From Desulfatibacillum alkenivorans DSM 16219 (GTDB taxonomy: Bacteria > Desulfobacterota > Desulfobacteria > Desulfobacterales > Desulfatibacillaceae): DNA of 64,000 bases. The notes under the pieces were generated by a model that did not search any database, was not told the origin of the DNA, and worked only from the letters and a program-made list of their open reading frames with translations. The stretch is from the NCBI RefSeq assembly GCF_900142135.1, contig NZ_FQZU01000027.1, positions 1-64,000 on the forward strand. Direction: 5' to 3'. Within the stretch, counting starts at the first letter, position 1, and each line of letters opens with the position of its first letter. Of this stretch, positions 31,136 to 39,378 are shown in pieces. Made by a program: the position numbers and the translations under genes.

Positions 31136-32287
31136 ATGAGCGATGCAGTAAAAGCGCAAGAGTATTTTGGCAAGGAACATGACATGTTCCGCAAAGCCAT
31201 CCGGGATTTTGTCAAAAAAGAGATCGTCCCCAATATTGACGAATGGGAAGAGCAGGGAGCCTTCCCCGTGGAGCTCTACAAGAAAGCGGCCGAACTGGGA
31301 TACATCGGCCTGGGCTTTCCCGAAGAACTGGGAGGCCAGGGCGGGGATGTGTTTTTAACCATCGTCGCAGCCGAGGAGTTGATGCGTTCCGGCTCCGGCG
31401 GCTTTTCCGCCAGCCTGGGCTCCCTGGGCATCGCCCTGCCGCCCATTGTGGGCCACGGCACCCCTGAGCAGAAGGAAAAATTCGTCACGCCGGTCTTGAA
31501 CGGGGATCGCATCGCCGCCCTGGGCGTGACCGAGCCTTCCGGCGGATCCGACGTGGCCAACCTGAAAACCACCGCCGTTCGGGACGGAGACCATTACGTG
31601 GTGAACGGAAGCAAGACCTTCATCACCAGCGGGACCAGGGCGCACCAGCTCACCACGGCGGTTCGCACCGGCGGAGACGGCCACAAGGGCATCAGCTTTT
31701 TGGTCATTGAGTCCGACACTCCGGGCTACTCCACCTCCCCGCCCATGAAAAAAATGGGCTGGTGGGCTTCCGACACGGCTGAAATCTACTTTGACAACTG
31801 CCGGGTGCCCGTTGAAAACCTCATCGGCGAGGAAAACAAGGGCTTCTACTACATTATGGAAAATTTCCAGACCGAGCGCCTGTCCCTGGCGGTCATGGCC
31901 AATGTCACCGCGCAGATGGCGCTGGAAGAGTGCGTCAAATACGTCAAACAGCGCGAGGTGTTCGGCAAGCCCCTGAACGCCTTCCAGGTGACCCGCCACA
32001 AACTGGTGGACATGGCCACGCTGATCGAAGCCAGCACCGAATTCACCTACCGGGTGGCCGCCAAGATGAACGGCGGGGTTCCCCAGATCAAGGAAGTTTC
32101 CATGGCAAAGAACTTCGCCTGCCAAGTCGCCGACAAGGTGACCTTTGATGCGGTTCAGATTTTCGGCGGCTACGGATACATGCGCGGACATCTGGTGGAA
32201 AGGCTTTACCGTGACAACCGCATCCTGTCCATTGGAGGGGGCGCCACGGAAATTATGAAGGAAATCATTTCCAATTTTATTATGTAA
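31136..32287 (+). CDS. Acyl-CoA dehydrogenase, isovaleryl/long-chain-type active site (383 aa)
   Basis: Full-length flavin acyl-CoA dehydrogenase with LGVTEPSGGSDVANL, KTFITSGTRA and REVFGKPLNAFQ. The usual C-terminal catalytic Glu (the YEGT motif) is replaced: here the sequence is IGGGATEIM (366-374) with Gly at that place. Isovaleryl-CoA and long-chain acyl-CoA dehydrogenases have the same change and use a Glu in helix G instead; Glu247 in QTERLSLA fits that position. It introduces a 2,3-double bond and passes electrons to ETF. Together with the following carboxylase genes, it resembles branched-chain (leucine-like) acyl-CoA catabolism. Confidence 0.92.
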   Translation: MSDAVKAQEYFGKEHDMFRKAIRDFVKKEIVPNIDEWEEQGAFPVELYKKAAELGYIGLGFPEELGGQGGDVFLTIVAAEELMRSGSGGFSASLGSLGIALPPIVGHGTPEQKEKFVTPVLNGDRIAALGVTEPSGGSDVANLKTTAVRDGDHYVVNGSKTFITSGTRAHQLTTAVRTGGDGHKGISFLVIESDTPGYSTSPPMKKMGWWASDTAEIYFDNCRVPVENLIGEENKGFYYIMENFQTERLSLAVMANVTAQMALEECVKYVKQREVFGKPLNAFQVTRHKLVDMATLIEASTEFTYRVAAKMNGGVPQIKEVSMAKNFACQVADKVTFDAVQIFGGYGYMRGHLVERLYRDNRILSIGGGATEIMKEIISNFIM

Positions 32288-32303
32288 CAAGGAGAGCGAA
32301 ACC

Positions 32304-33863
32304 ATGGGAAAATGGATGGACGGCTACCTGGAGAAACTGGAAGCCAAACGCCTGAAAAGTCAGCAAGGCGGGGGCCAGGATCGCCAGGAGGTGCAGCATT
32401 CCCTAAACAAGCTGACGGCTCGGGAAAGAATCGAGCTCTTGTTTGACAAAGGGACCTTTGACGAACTGGGCGCCCTGACCCGGGACGCCCGCCCGCCCCT
32501 GGACGGCAAAAAACGCCCCAGCCCGGGCGACGGCGTGGTCATGGGCGGGGGCCAAATCAACGGCCGCAACGCCCTGGCCTTTAGCCTGGACTTTACGGTC
32601 ATGGCCGGCGGCCTTGGCAACGACGGCGTGTGGATGCTGGCGGACCTGGTGAAAAAAGCCGGGGAGAGGAACGTGCCCCTGATCGGCATGCTGGACTCCG
32701 CAGGCTCCCGGATCAGCGTCAAAGAGGGATACACCGGCCTTAACGGCCTTGGCCGTTTGTTCAAGTACATGTCTCAATATTCGGGCGTCAGCCCCCGGAT
32801 CATGATGGTCCTGGGCCCCTGCACCGGCCCCCTTGCGGCTTTGCCGGTCATGGGCGACTTCCGGATTTTCAACGAAGAAAGCGCCTTTTTGTGGCTGGGC
32901 GGCGAAATGGAGTCCGACGAGGCGGGAACCGCGGAATTCCATATGGAGAAAAGCGGCCAGTGCGATTTTGTCGTGGACAGCGACGAAGACGCCATCGACA
33001 AAGCCAAGGAGCTTTTGACCTACATTCCCCAGAACTGCTGGGAAATGCCCCCTTTCCTGGATTCGGGCGACGACCCCGAACGCCGGGAGGAGGCCATCCT
33101 GGACGTCATGCCGGAAAACGTCAAGTTCACCTATGACGTGCACGAAATTATCGAATTGATCGTGGATAACGGCGAGTTTCTGGAAGTCCAGGAGGAGTAC
33201 GCCACCCACCTGGTGACCGGCTTCGCCCGCATAGGCGGCTATCCCATAGGCATCGTGGCCAACAACCCGGACGAAATGAGCGGCGTCTTTGAAATCGACT
33301 CCGCCGACAAGTACGACCGGTTCATGAACTTCCTGGACTGCTTCAACATTCCCATTATCACCATGGTGGACTCCACGGCCTACGTGCCCGGCGATAAATG
33401 GGAGCGCCTGGGCATCATCCGCCACGGCGCCAAGAACCTGCATTCCTACTCCCACCTTACCACCCAAAAAATCACCGTGGTCCTGCGCCGCTCCTACGGC
33501 GGATCCAACATCGTCATGGGCTGCGCCCAGATGCACCCGGACGTGGTGTTCGGCTGGCCCTGCGGCGAGTTCGCCCCCACCGGGCCGGAATCCATTGTGG
33601 AAGCCATCTTCCATAAGGAGCTGGCGAAAGCCGAGGAAAAGGGCGGCAAGGAAAAACGTCAGGAATACTATGACATGCTCCTGGCTACGGTCAGGGAGCG
33701 GTTCAACATCATGCATCACTCCATGGACTGGACCTCTTATTATATGGTGGAGGAAGCCATCGACCCGCGGGACACCCGCGCCAAGATCTACCGCACCATC
33801 GTGGCCACCCTGGACAAGCATGAAGAGCTTCCTGAGAAGAAACGCTTCATCAAGCCGGCATAA
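32304..33863 (+). CDS. Acyl-CoA carboxylase carboxyltransferase subunit, first copy (519 aa)
   Basis: A crotonase-fold carboxyltransferase of the propionyl/methylcrotonyl-CoA carboxylase beta type. It has ARERIELLFDKGTFDELG, GMLDSAGSRI and GGSNIVMGC motifs in two tandem domains over the normal length. AAGGAGAG precedes the ATG, and the gene follows the acyl-CoA dehydrogenase by 16 bp. It transfers carboxyl groups between carboxybiotin and an acyl-CoA; in anaerobes the reverse reaction (decarboxylation) is also possible. The acyl substrate is not predictable from sequence alone. Confidence 0.9.
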   Translation: MGKWMDGYLEKLEAKRLKSQQGGGQDRQEVQHSLNKLTARERIELLFDKGTFDELGALTRDARPPLDGKKRPSPGDGVVMGGGQINGRNALAFSLDFTVMAGGLGNDGVWMLADLVKKAGERNVPLIGMLDSAGSRISVKEGYTGLNGLGRLFKYMSQYSGVSPRIMMVLGPCTGPLAALPVMGDFRIFNEESAFLWLGGEMESDEAGTAEFHMEKSGQCDFVVDSDEDAIDKAKELLTYIPQNCWEMPPFLDSGDDPERREEAILDVMPENVKFTYDVHEIIELIVDNGEFLEVQEEYATHLVTGFARIGGYPIGIVANNPDEMSGVFEIDSADKYDRFMNFLDCFNIPIITMVDSTAYVPGDKWERLGIIRHGAKNLHSYSHLTTQKITVVLRRSYGGSNIVMGCAQMHPDVVFGWPCGEFAPTGPESIVEAIFHKELAKAEEKGGKEKRQEYYDMLLATVRERFNIMHHSMDWTSYYMVEEAIDPRDTRAKIYRTIVATLDKHEELPEKKRFIKPA

Positions 33864-33875
33864 AAGGAGAGAAAC

Positions 33876-35429
33876 ATGTCTGAACGAATGAACGAAGCAA
33901 TTAACAGGCTTGCTGAAATACAAGAGCAAAACCTGCTGGGAGGCGGCCAGAAGCACGTTGACCGGCAGCACGCCCGGAACAAGATGACGGCCAGGGAGCG
34001 CATTGACGCCCTGCTGGATCCCGGCACATTTCTGGAAACCGGCTCCTGCGTAAACACCACCAGCGTCAGGATGGACGGCAGAACCACGGACGCCCCCTGC
34101 GACGGCGCCATTACCGGAACCGGCAAGGTGGACGGCAGGCTCATTGGCGTATACTCCAGCGATTTCACGGTCCTGGGCGGATCTCTGGGCGCCCAGCATT
34201 TGCAAAAATGCTCCGAATGGATCATCCAATGCACCAAGCTGGGCATTCCCATGGTCTGGCTGCTGGACTCTTCGGGAGGCCGCCTGGGCTACCAGGACGT
34301 CATGTTCGCCGGCATCGAGTGGTATTTCTGCACCATCTCCCGCAGTTCCGGCGTCGTGCCCCAGATCAACGTGCTCATGGGCCCCTGCATTGCAGGCCAG
34401 GCTTACGCCCCGACCCTGTGCGACTTCCTGCTCATGAGCCGGGAGACCGCCAACCTGTGGCTGGCCGGCCCCAGGCAGGCCAAGGCCGTCACGTCTGAGG
34501 AGATCGACAAGTCCGTGGGCAGCGCGGATTACCACGTAGCCCACTCCGGCACCTGCGACGTTGTCGGCGACAACGATGCGGAAACCATTGCAAAAACCAG
34601 GGAGCTGTTAAGCTATCTGCCTTCCAACTTCCGGGAAAAGCCTCCGGTCAAGGAAGCCCCCGCCGACTCCTTCTGTGACGTGGAAAAGCTCATGGAGCTG
34701 GTTCCGGACGATCTGTCCAAGACTTATGACATGCATGAAGTCATCAAGGTTTTGGTGGACGACGGCGATTTTTTTGAGGTCAAGGACCAATACGCCAAGA
34801 ACCTCATCTGCTGCTTCGCCCGCATCGACGGCAAGCCCGTGGGCATAGTCGCCAACAACCCGGCCGAGCCCGGAAGCATCATGGAAATCAATTCCTGCGA
34901 CAAATACTACCGTTTCCTCCAGGTGTTGGACGCCTTCAACATCCCCCTGGTGACTCTGGTGGACACCCCGCCTTACGTTCCGGGCGAGGAGCAGGAAGAA
35001 AAAGGCCTTTTACGCCACTTCGGCAAAATCGTGGATGTATACACCACCTCCACCATTCCCAAAATCAGCATTGTTCTGCGGGAAGCCTACGCCGACGCCG
35101 GCGCCATGATCATGGGCGTCTCCAAAGGCATGGGCGCTGACGCGGCCCTGGCATGGCCCATCGCCCAGTACGCCGTGGAAGCCTCGGAGCTGGATTACCG
35201 GGAAGTAGTCAAAGGCATGGAGGACGACGCCTACGAAGGCTACCTGAACTGGGGCCGGGAAAAAATCGACGTGTTCGACGTGGCCAGGGGCTTTACCACC
35301 CAGGTGGTGGACGAAATCATCCACCCCAAAGAAACCAGGAAAAGAATCATCCAATCTTTGGAGCTGTTCAAAAATAAAGAGGAAGAACTTCCCTTGAGGG
35401 CCAAGTGCCACGGCACAATGCCCTCGTAA
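33876..35429 (+). CDS. Acyl-CoA carboxylase carboxyltransferase subunit, second copy (517 aa)
   Basis: A full-length paralogue of the preceding gene (ARERIDALLDPGTFLETG, WLLDSSGGRLGYQ) separated from it by 12 bp. Two complete, different carboxyltransferase genes in tandem suggest a mixed complex or two substrate specificities served by one biotin carrier. AAAGGAGAG precedes the ATG. A 13-bp hairpin follows the stop. Confidence 0.9.
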   Translation: MSERMNEAINRLAEIQEQNLLGGGQKHVDRQHARNKMTARERIDALLDPGTFLETGSCVNTTSVRMDGRTTDAPCDGAITGTGKVDGRLIGVYSSDFTVLGGSLGAQHLQKCSEWIIQCTKLGIPMVWLLDSSGGRLGYQDVMFAGIEWYFCTISRSSGVVPQINVLMGPCIAGQAYAPTLCDFLLMSRETANLWLAGPRQAKAVTSEEIDKSVGSADYHVAHSGTCDVVGDNDAETIAKTRELLSYLPSNFREKPPVKEAPADSFCDVEKLMELVPDDLSKTYDMHEVIKVLVDDGDFFEVKDQYAKNLICCFARIDGKPVGIVANNPAEPGSIMEINSCDKYYRFLQVLDAFNIPLVTLVDTPPYVPGEEQEEKGLLRHFGKIVDVYTTSTIPKISIVLREAYADAGAMIMGVSKGMGADAALAWPIAQYAVEASELDYREVVKGMEDDAYEGYLNWGREKIDVFDVARGFTTQVVDEIIHPKETRKRIIQSLELFKNKEEELPLRAKCHGTMPS

Positions 35430-35438
35430 AAGGGAAGC

Positions 35439-35486
35439 AAGGAACGGGGAGCGATAACCAGGCCGAGGCGAACCTCCCCGTTCCTT
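35439..35486 (+). terminator. 13-bp hairpin between carboxyltransferase and biotin carrier genes
   Basis: AAGGAACGGGGAG (35439-35451) pairs perfectly with CTCCCCGTTCCTT (35474-35486) around a 22-nt loop. Only two T's end the stem, so termination may be partial. It could reduce expression of the downstream BCCP and biotin carboxylase genes. Confidence 0.55.
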
Positions 35487-35578
35487 ACCCTGGAATTCAG
35501 CCGCCGCCTAACCCCATGCCGGCGGATTCAGTGCAAACTTACTTGCATCGCAAGCGATAAAACTGTCAGGAGGCAACC

Positions 35579-35824
35579 ATGGCAAAGAAAAAAGTCAAAG
35601 CAAAAATGTCCGGCGTTTTTTACAGAAGGCCCGCTCCCGAAGAACCCGCTTATTGCGAAGTGGGCGACGTGGTCAAGAAAAAACAGGTCCTGGCCCTGCT
35701 GGAAACCATGAAGGTCTTCCAGAAAGTCAAATCCACGGCGGACGGAAAGATCGTGGAAATCCTGGCTGAAAATGAACAGCCCCTGAAAGACGGGGATGTC
35801 ATGTTCATCATCGAAACGGATTAA
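35579..35824 (+). CDS. Biotin carboxyl carrier protein (81 aa)
   Basis: A free-standing biotinyl domain with the biotinylated Lys45 in LLETMKVFQKV, a variant of the usual AMKM motif. The shape G-V-F...VGDVVKKKQ...EILAENEQPLKDGD is the typical flattened beta barrel. CAGGAGG precedes the ATG. It lacks the long N-terminal linker of acetyl-CoA carboxylase BCCPs, as in propionyl-type or decarboxylase complexes. It should shuttle CO2 between the downstream biotin carboxylase and the two carboxyltransferases. Confidence 0.9.
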   Translation: MAKKKVKAKMSGVFYRRPAPEEPAYCEVGDVVKKKQVLALLETMKVFQKVKSTADGKIVEILAENEQPLKDGDVMFIIETD

Positions 35825-35881
35825 TCCGCTTAAAAACATTTGGGGGGCATGTCCCCATTTCCCATCATTGGAGGGAGTACC

Positions 35882-35951
35882 GGGGACATGAACTTATCTC
35901 GGTATATTGAGATCAATTTTTTACACGGATTTTGAGATAAGTATCGTCCCC
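35882..35951. repeat. Dispersed palindromic repeat, family 1, copy D
   Basis: Left end GGGGACATGAACTTATCTC (35882-35900); right end GAGATAAGTATCGTCCCC (35934-35951). This is the most regular copy and serves as the reference. It lies between the BCCP and biotin carboxylase genes. Confidence 0.9.
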
Positions 35952-35995
35952 TGAACTTGGACTGACCTACTTAAACCGAAATCTGAGAGGCGACC

Positions 35996-37399
35996 ATGTT
36001 TAAGAAAATTCTGGCGGCGAACCGGGGAGAGATCGCCCTGCGCGTAATCCGGGCATGCAAGGAGTTGGAAATCCCATGCGTGGCCGTGTATTCGGAAGCG
36101 GACGCGGAATCTCTGCACGTCCGGCTCGCGGACGAAAGCGTGTGCATCGGTCCCGCCATCAGCGCAAAAAGTTATTTAAGCATTGATAATATCATCCAGG
36201 CGGCCAAGGAAACCGGCGCCGACGCCATTCATCCCGGATACGGCTATTTGGCGGAAAAAAAGGAATTCGCCATCGCCTGCCAGGAAAACGGGATTACCTT
36301 CATCGGGCCCAAGCCAGACAACCTGGCTCTGGCCGGCGACAAAATCGCGGCGAAAACAGCCATGCAGAACGCCGGCGTTCCGGTTACGCCCAGCAGCCCG
36401 GGCGGCGTGGACACGGTGGCGGAAGCCAAGGAGTTCGCCAAGGAGATCGGCTATCCCATCATGGTCAAAGCCTCGGGCGGAGGCGGCGGCCGCGGCATTA
36501 AGATCTGCTACAACGACGAGGAAGTGGAAGAAGAATTTCCCATGGCCAAGATGGAAGGCCGCACCGCCTTCGGCAACGACGAAGTCTACGTGGAAAAATT
36601 CCTCACCAAGCCCCGGCACATCGAGTTCCAGATCCTGGCCGACAAACAGGGAAACGTCATCCATCTGGGAGAAAGGGAATGCTCCATCCAGCGGCGCTAT
36701 CAAAAGCTGGTGGAAGAGTCCCCCTCCCCGGCCCTCACGCCCGAATTAAGGGCGGCCATGGGCCAGGCGGCCATCAACGCCGCCAAGGCCGTGGATTACG
36801 AAAACGCCGGAACCGTGGAATTCCTCCTGGACGGTGACATGAATTTCTACTTCATGGAAATCAACTCCCGCATCCAGGTGGAGCATCCGGTGACCGAGCT
36901 GGTCACGGGCGTGGACCTGGTCAAGGAGCAAATCCGGCTGGCCGCGGGCGGAACCCTGGATTACACCTTCGACGACCTGAACCTGCGCGGCTGGGCCATT
37001 GAATGCCGCATCAACGCGGAGGACCCGGACAAGTATTTCATGCCCAGCCCGGGAACCATCGAGGATTACAATCCGCCGGCGGGCTTCGGCGTCCGCCTGG
37101 ACAGCCACCTGTACCAGGGCTACGAACTGCCGCCCTTTTACGACTCCCTGATCGGCAAACTGGTGGCCTTTGACCTGACCCGGGAAGGCGCCATCCAGGT
37201 AATGAAACGGGCTTTGAAAGAATTCATCATAGGCCCCATCAAGACGACCATCCCCCTGCATCTGATCATCATGGACGACGATGAGTTCAAGGCGGGAAAT
37301 TTTGACACCAGCTTCATCACAAAGTACGTCCCGGAGGAAGATGACGACGATGATGATGATGATGATGACGACGATTATGATGATGACGACGATGATTAG
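35996..37399 (+). CDS. Biotin carboxylase with poly-aspartate tail (467 aa)
   Basis: ATP-grasp biotin carboxylase: KILAANRGEIALRVIRACKE at the start, a Gly-rich loop (KASGGGGGRGIKI), FMEINSRIQVEHPVTE, and a C-terminal lid domain of the usual length (about 445 residues). The last 20 or so residues are nearly all Asp with a single Tyr, encoded by GAT/GAC repeats, and are not part of the known fold. GAGAGG precedes the ATG. It carboxylates the biotin of the upstream carrier protein using bicarbonate and ATP, or runs in reverse. Confidence 0.92.
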   Translation: MFKKILAANRGEIALRVIRACKELEIPCVAVYSEADAESLHVRLADESVCIGPAISAKSYLSIDNIIQAAKETGADAIHPGYGYLAEKKEFAIACQENGITFIGPKPDNLALAGDKIAAKTAMQNAGVPVTPSSPGGVDTVAEAKEFAKEIGYPIMVKASGGGGGRGIKICYNDEEVEEEFPMAKMEGRTAFGNDEVYVEKFLTKPRHIEFQILADKQGNVIHLGERECSIQRRYQKLVEESPSPALTPELRAAMGQAAINAAKAVDYENAGTVEFLLDGDMNFYFMEINSRIQVEHPVTELVTGVDLVKEQIRLAAGGTLDYTFDDLNLRGWAIECRINAEDPDKYFMPSPGTIEDYNPPAGFGVRLDSHLYQGYELPPFYDSLIGKLVAFDLTREGAIQVMKRALKEFIIGPIKTTIPLHLIIMDDDEFKAGNFDTSFITKYVPEEDDDDDDDDDDDDYDDDDDD

Positions 37400-37717
37400 G
37401 GCGCGTTAACCGAACCAGCAAGAGGCTGGACGACGTGGGGGTGCACGCTTATGCGGGAGAGAGCTTCGGCTTTCTCCCGTTTAACTGAAGTCACGATCTT
37501 AGGGGTAGGAAAAAAGCCTTCCTATGGGACTTCTTCATCGATAAAAGCAATCTTTTTAATAAAAATTGAGTGATCACATATCTTCCAGGGTCGCCCGCGC
37601 AACGAAATTGATAAACAAAAAATCACGGAAAGCACGGATGCCGCCGAAATTTCACTTCCGTATTTTTCCGCGTCTTCCGCGGCTATAATTATTTTTTTGT
37701 AAGTCCCAAAAGTTGCG
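37400..37717. other. Convergent spacer with candidate terminator
   Basis: CGGGAGA (37454-37460) and TCTCCCG (37473-37479) form a hairpin followed by TTTAA, a likely but weak terminator for the carboxylase operon. The rest is A+T-rich and without recognisable genes. Confidence 0.45.
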
Positions 37718-38389
37718 TTACAGCGGGAAGCTGAGGCCGATGCTGATGTTCCCGTACCGGATCATGTCCACGTCCCCGAATCCCCAAAAATAGCAGGACT
37801 CCATCTGCAAGGAAAACTGATTGCCGGGAAACAGGATAATGCCCAGGCCGGCCTGGGCCGCGCCCCCGGAATTGCCGGACGTAAACCAGTCCCCTTCCTG
37901 CTCCTTGTTCTTGCTTTGCTTGACTTGCGACGCGAACAGGTTATGATTGCCGTAGGCCCATCCTCCGCCTGCAATGAAATAGGGCTTCCAGACCTCGCTG
38001 TCCAGACCCGGGGAGAGTTTGGCCACGAGCATGTACATATTTACGGAGCTTTCCAGCTCCAGGTATTGGGAAGTTTTCCAGGAAGGCGTGTCTCCGGCGA
38101 CCTTGAAGTCAGGCAGCCAATGGAAATTGAACTCCGTTGCCAGGTATTTATTGTATCTGTATCCAACCTGTAGATAGGCGCCAAAGGTGTTGTCCGTGTT
38201 GTAATCCAGGTGGTAGGGATCGTCAATATTGAAGTTTTCAAAGGCGTATTGCGCCCCCAGCCCCAGATAATAAAAGTTGTCCGTCCTTATTTTGTCAGGC
38301 CAGTCCTCTTGGCGCAGATCGCCGGCCCACGCCCCGGCGGGCGCCAGCAGGCCCAAGGCCAGGACAAAAAGCAAAATCCATTTTTTCAT
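37718..38389 (-). CDS. Outer-membrane beta-barrel protein (223 aa)
   Basis: A signal peptide (residues 1-22, ending GAWA) is followed by alternating hydrophobic/aromatic strands (FYYLGLGAQYAF, FGAYLQVGYRY, LATEFNFHW, KPYFIAGGGWAYG, ISIGLSF), with a C-terminal aromatic-hydrophobic end typical of outer-membrane barrels. The size suits an eight-stranded OmpW/OmpA-like barrel. GAGGGGGG precedes the ATG at 38389; the longer frame to 38461 is not supported. Function unknown. Confidence 0.8.
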   Translation of the reverse strand: MKKWILLFVLALGLLAPAGAWAGDLRQEDWPDKIRTDNFYYLGLGAQYAFENFNIDDPYHLDYNTDNTFGAYLQVGYRYNKYLATEFNFHWLPDFKVAGDTPSWKTSQYLELESSVNMYMLVAKLSPGLDSEVWKPYFIAGGGWAYGNHNLFASQVKQSKNKEQEGDWFTSGNSGGAAQAGLGIILFPGNQFSLQMESCYFWGFGDVDMIRYGNISIGLSFPL

Positions 38390-38515
38390 GATTCCCCCCT
38401 CGTTGACAGCCCCTCCAGGCAAGGTCTGATTAAGCGGTTCAAGTTTGGTAGCGTGTAGCATATAACAATATAATTTTCAACGGCATTCGAATGCAAGGCG
38501 GGTTGGGCGTTCGCT

Positions 38516-39010
38516 TTAGGACGCGTCCTCGGTGGAAAAAATCTCCGGGGCGATTCCCCTGGCCTGCTGCTCCAATATTTTCAAGGCCATTGTTATCAGT
38601 TCTTCATTGGAATTCAGCCCGTAAATGGACTGCAGTTTGGGCAGCAATTCCAGGGTGTCTTTTTCAAAACCCAGGGTCAGGAACCGGCCTCCGGATTCCT
38701 CCAGTTGCCTCTTACTTTGCTCTTCCAAAAAAACCCGGGCCTGCTCTTTGATAAGATTGATGTTTGTACGCAGCGGCTGCAAAGGCGGCTTGGGCTTTTT
38801 GTCCGGCGGCAGGTATTTGATAAAGGCCCGGACAATCTGGGGCGGCGGCGGCTCCCCGAACTCTTCCATGAATGCGTTTTCCAGCTTGAGCAAGGATGGA
38901 TCCGGACCGGTGATGACGGTTTTGGCCAAATCGATTTTCATTCCGCCATAGGGATCGGATTTCAAACTGTTACGGAGCTTGCGCTCCCTTGAAGTGACTT
39001 TCTTGCCCAA
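38516..39010 (-). CDS. Hypothetical protein (164 aa)
   Basis: A soluble, charged protein starting from TTG at 39010 with GGGAG 7 nt upstream. It has a basic N-terminus (MGKKVTSRERKLR), a proline-rich middle (GEPPPPQIV, PPDKKPKPPLQP), and a C-terminal helical part (EELITMALKILEQQ) reminiscent of a ribbon-helix-helix dimerisation unit. No known domain can be named with confidence. Confidence 0.65.
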   Translation of the reverse strand: MGKKVTSRERKLRNSLKSDPYGGMKIDLAKTVITGPDPSLLKLENAFMEEFGEPPPPQIVRAFIKYLPPDKKPKPPLQPLRTNINLIKEQARVFLEEQSKRQLEESGGRFLTLGFEKDTLELLPKLQSIYGLNSNEELITMALKILEQQARGIAPEIFSTEDAS

Positions 39011-39378
39011 ACCATTACTCCCTAGCCGGACCTGAGGCCGTCCAAAGCCCCTGCGTCCATGCTTTTCAACACAGGCTGCCGGCGCCGGAGGCGCCTCATA
39101 GATGCAGCAAAATGAAAAACATCATGATATTGACATCTTGAATAGAACGTCAACCAATAGAAAGAACAGTCTCCCCCCGCCCGCCTCTCTGGACGGTCTC
39201 TCAGGGGAGTTTAGACCCCCGTCTGATGTTTCCAAAGCAATAATGTTTAGGATATCACAGTTTATGCACAATTGGCAAGGCCGCCGGCGTGGGCTATCTC
39301 CCCGAAAAATCTTTTGTTCTTGATCCCGCAAGGCATTTTTACTAAACTGGCCTTTCAATTTTCTGCAGGAGATATCTT
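39011..39378. other. Divergent spacer upstream of the kinase cassette
   Basis: 368 bp without a recognisable gene. It contains CCGGCGCCGGAGGCGCC, a GC-rich palindromic patch, near 39080. No clear sigma-70 or sigma-54 promoter could be assigned. Confidence 0.4.

Noticed and set aside
32403-34544. 713-codon minus-strand open frame
   Set aside because: It is antisense to the two carboxyltransferase genes, without a start signal or domain, and arises from their codon bias.
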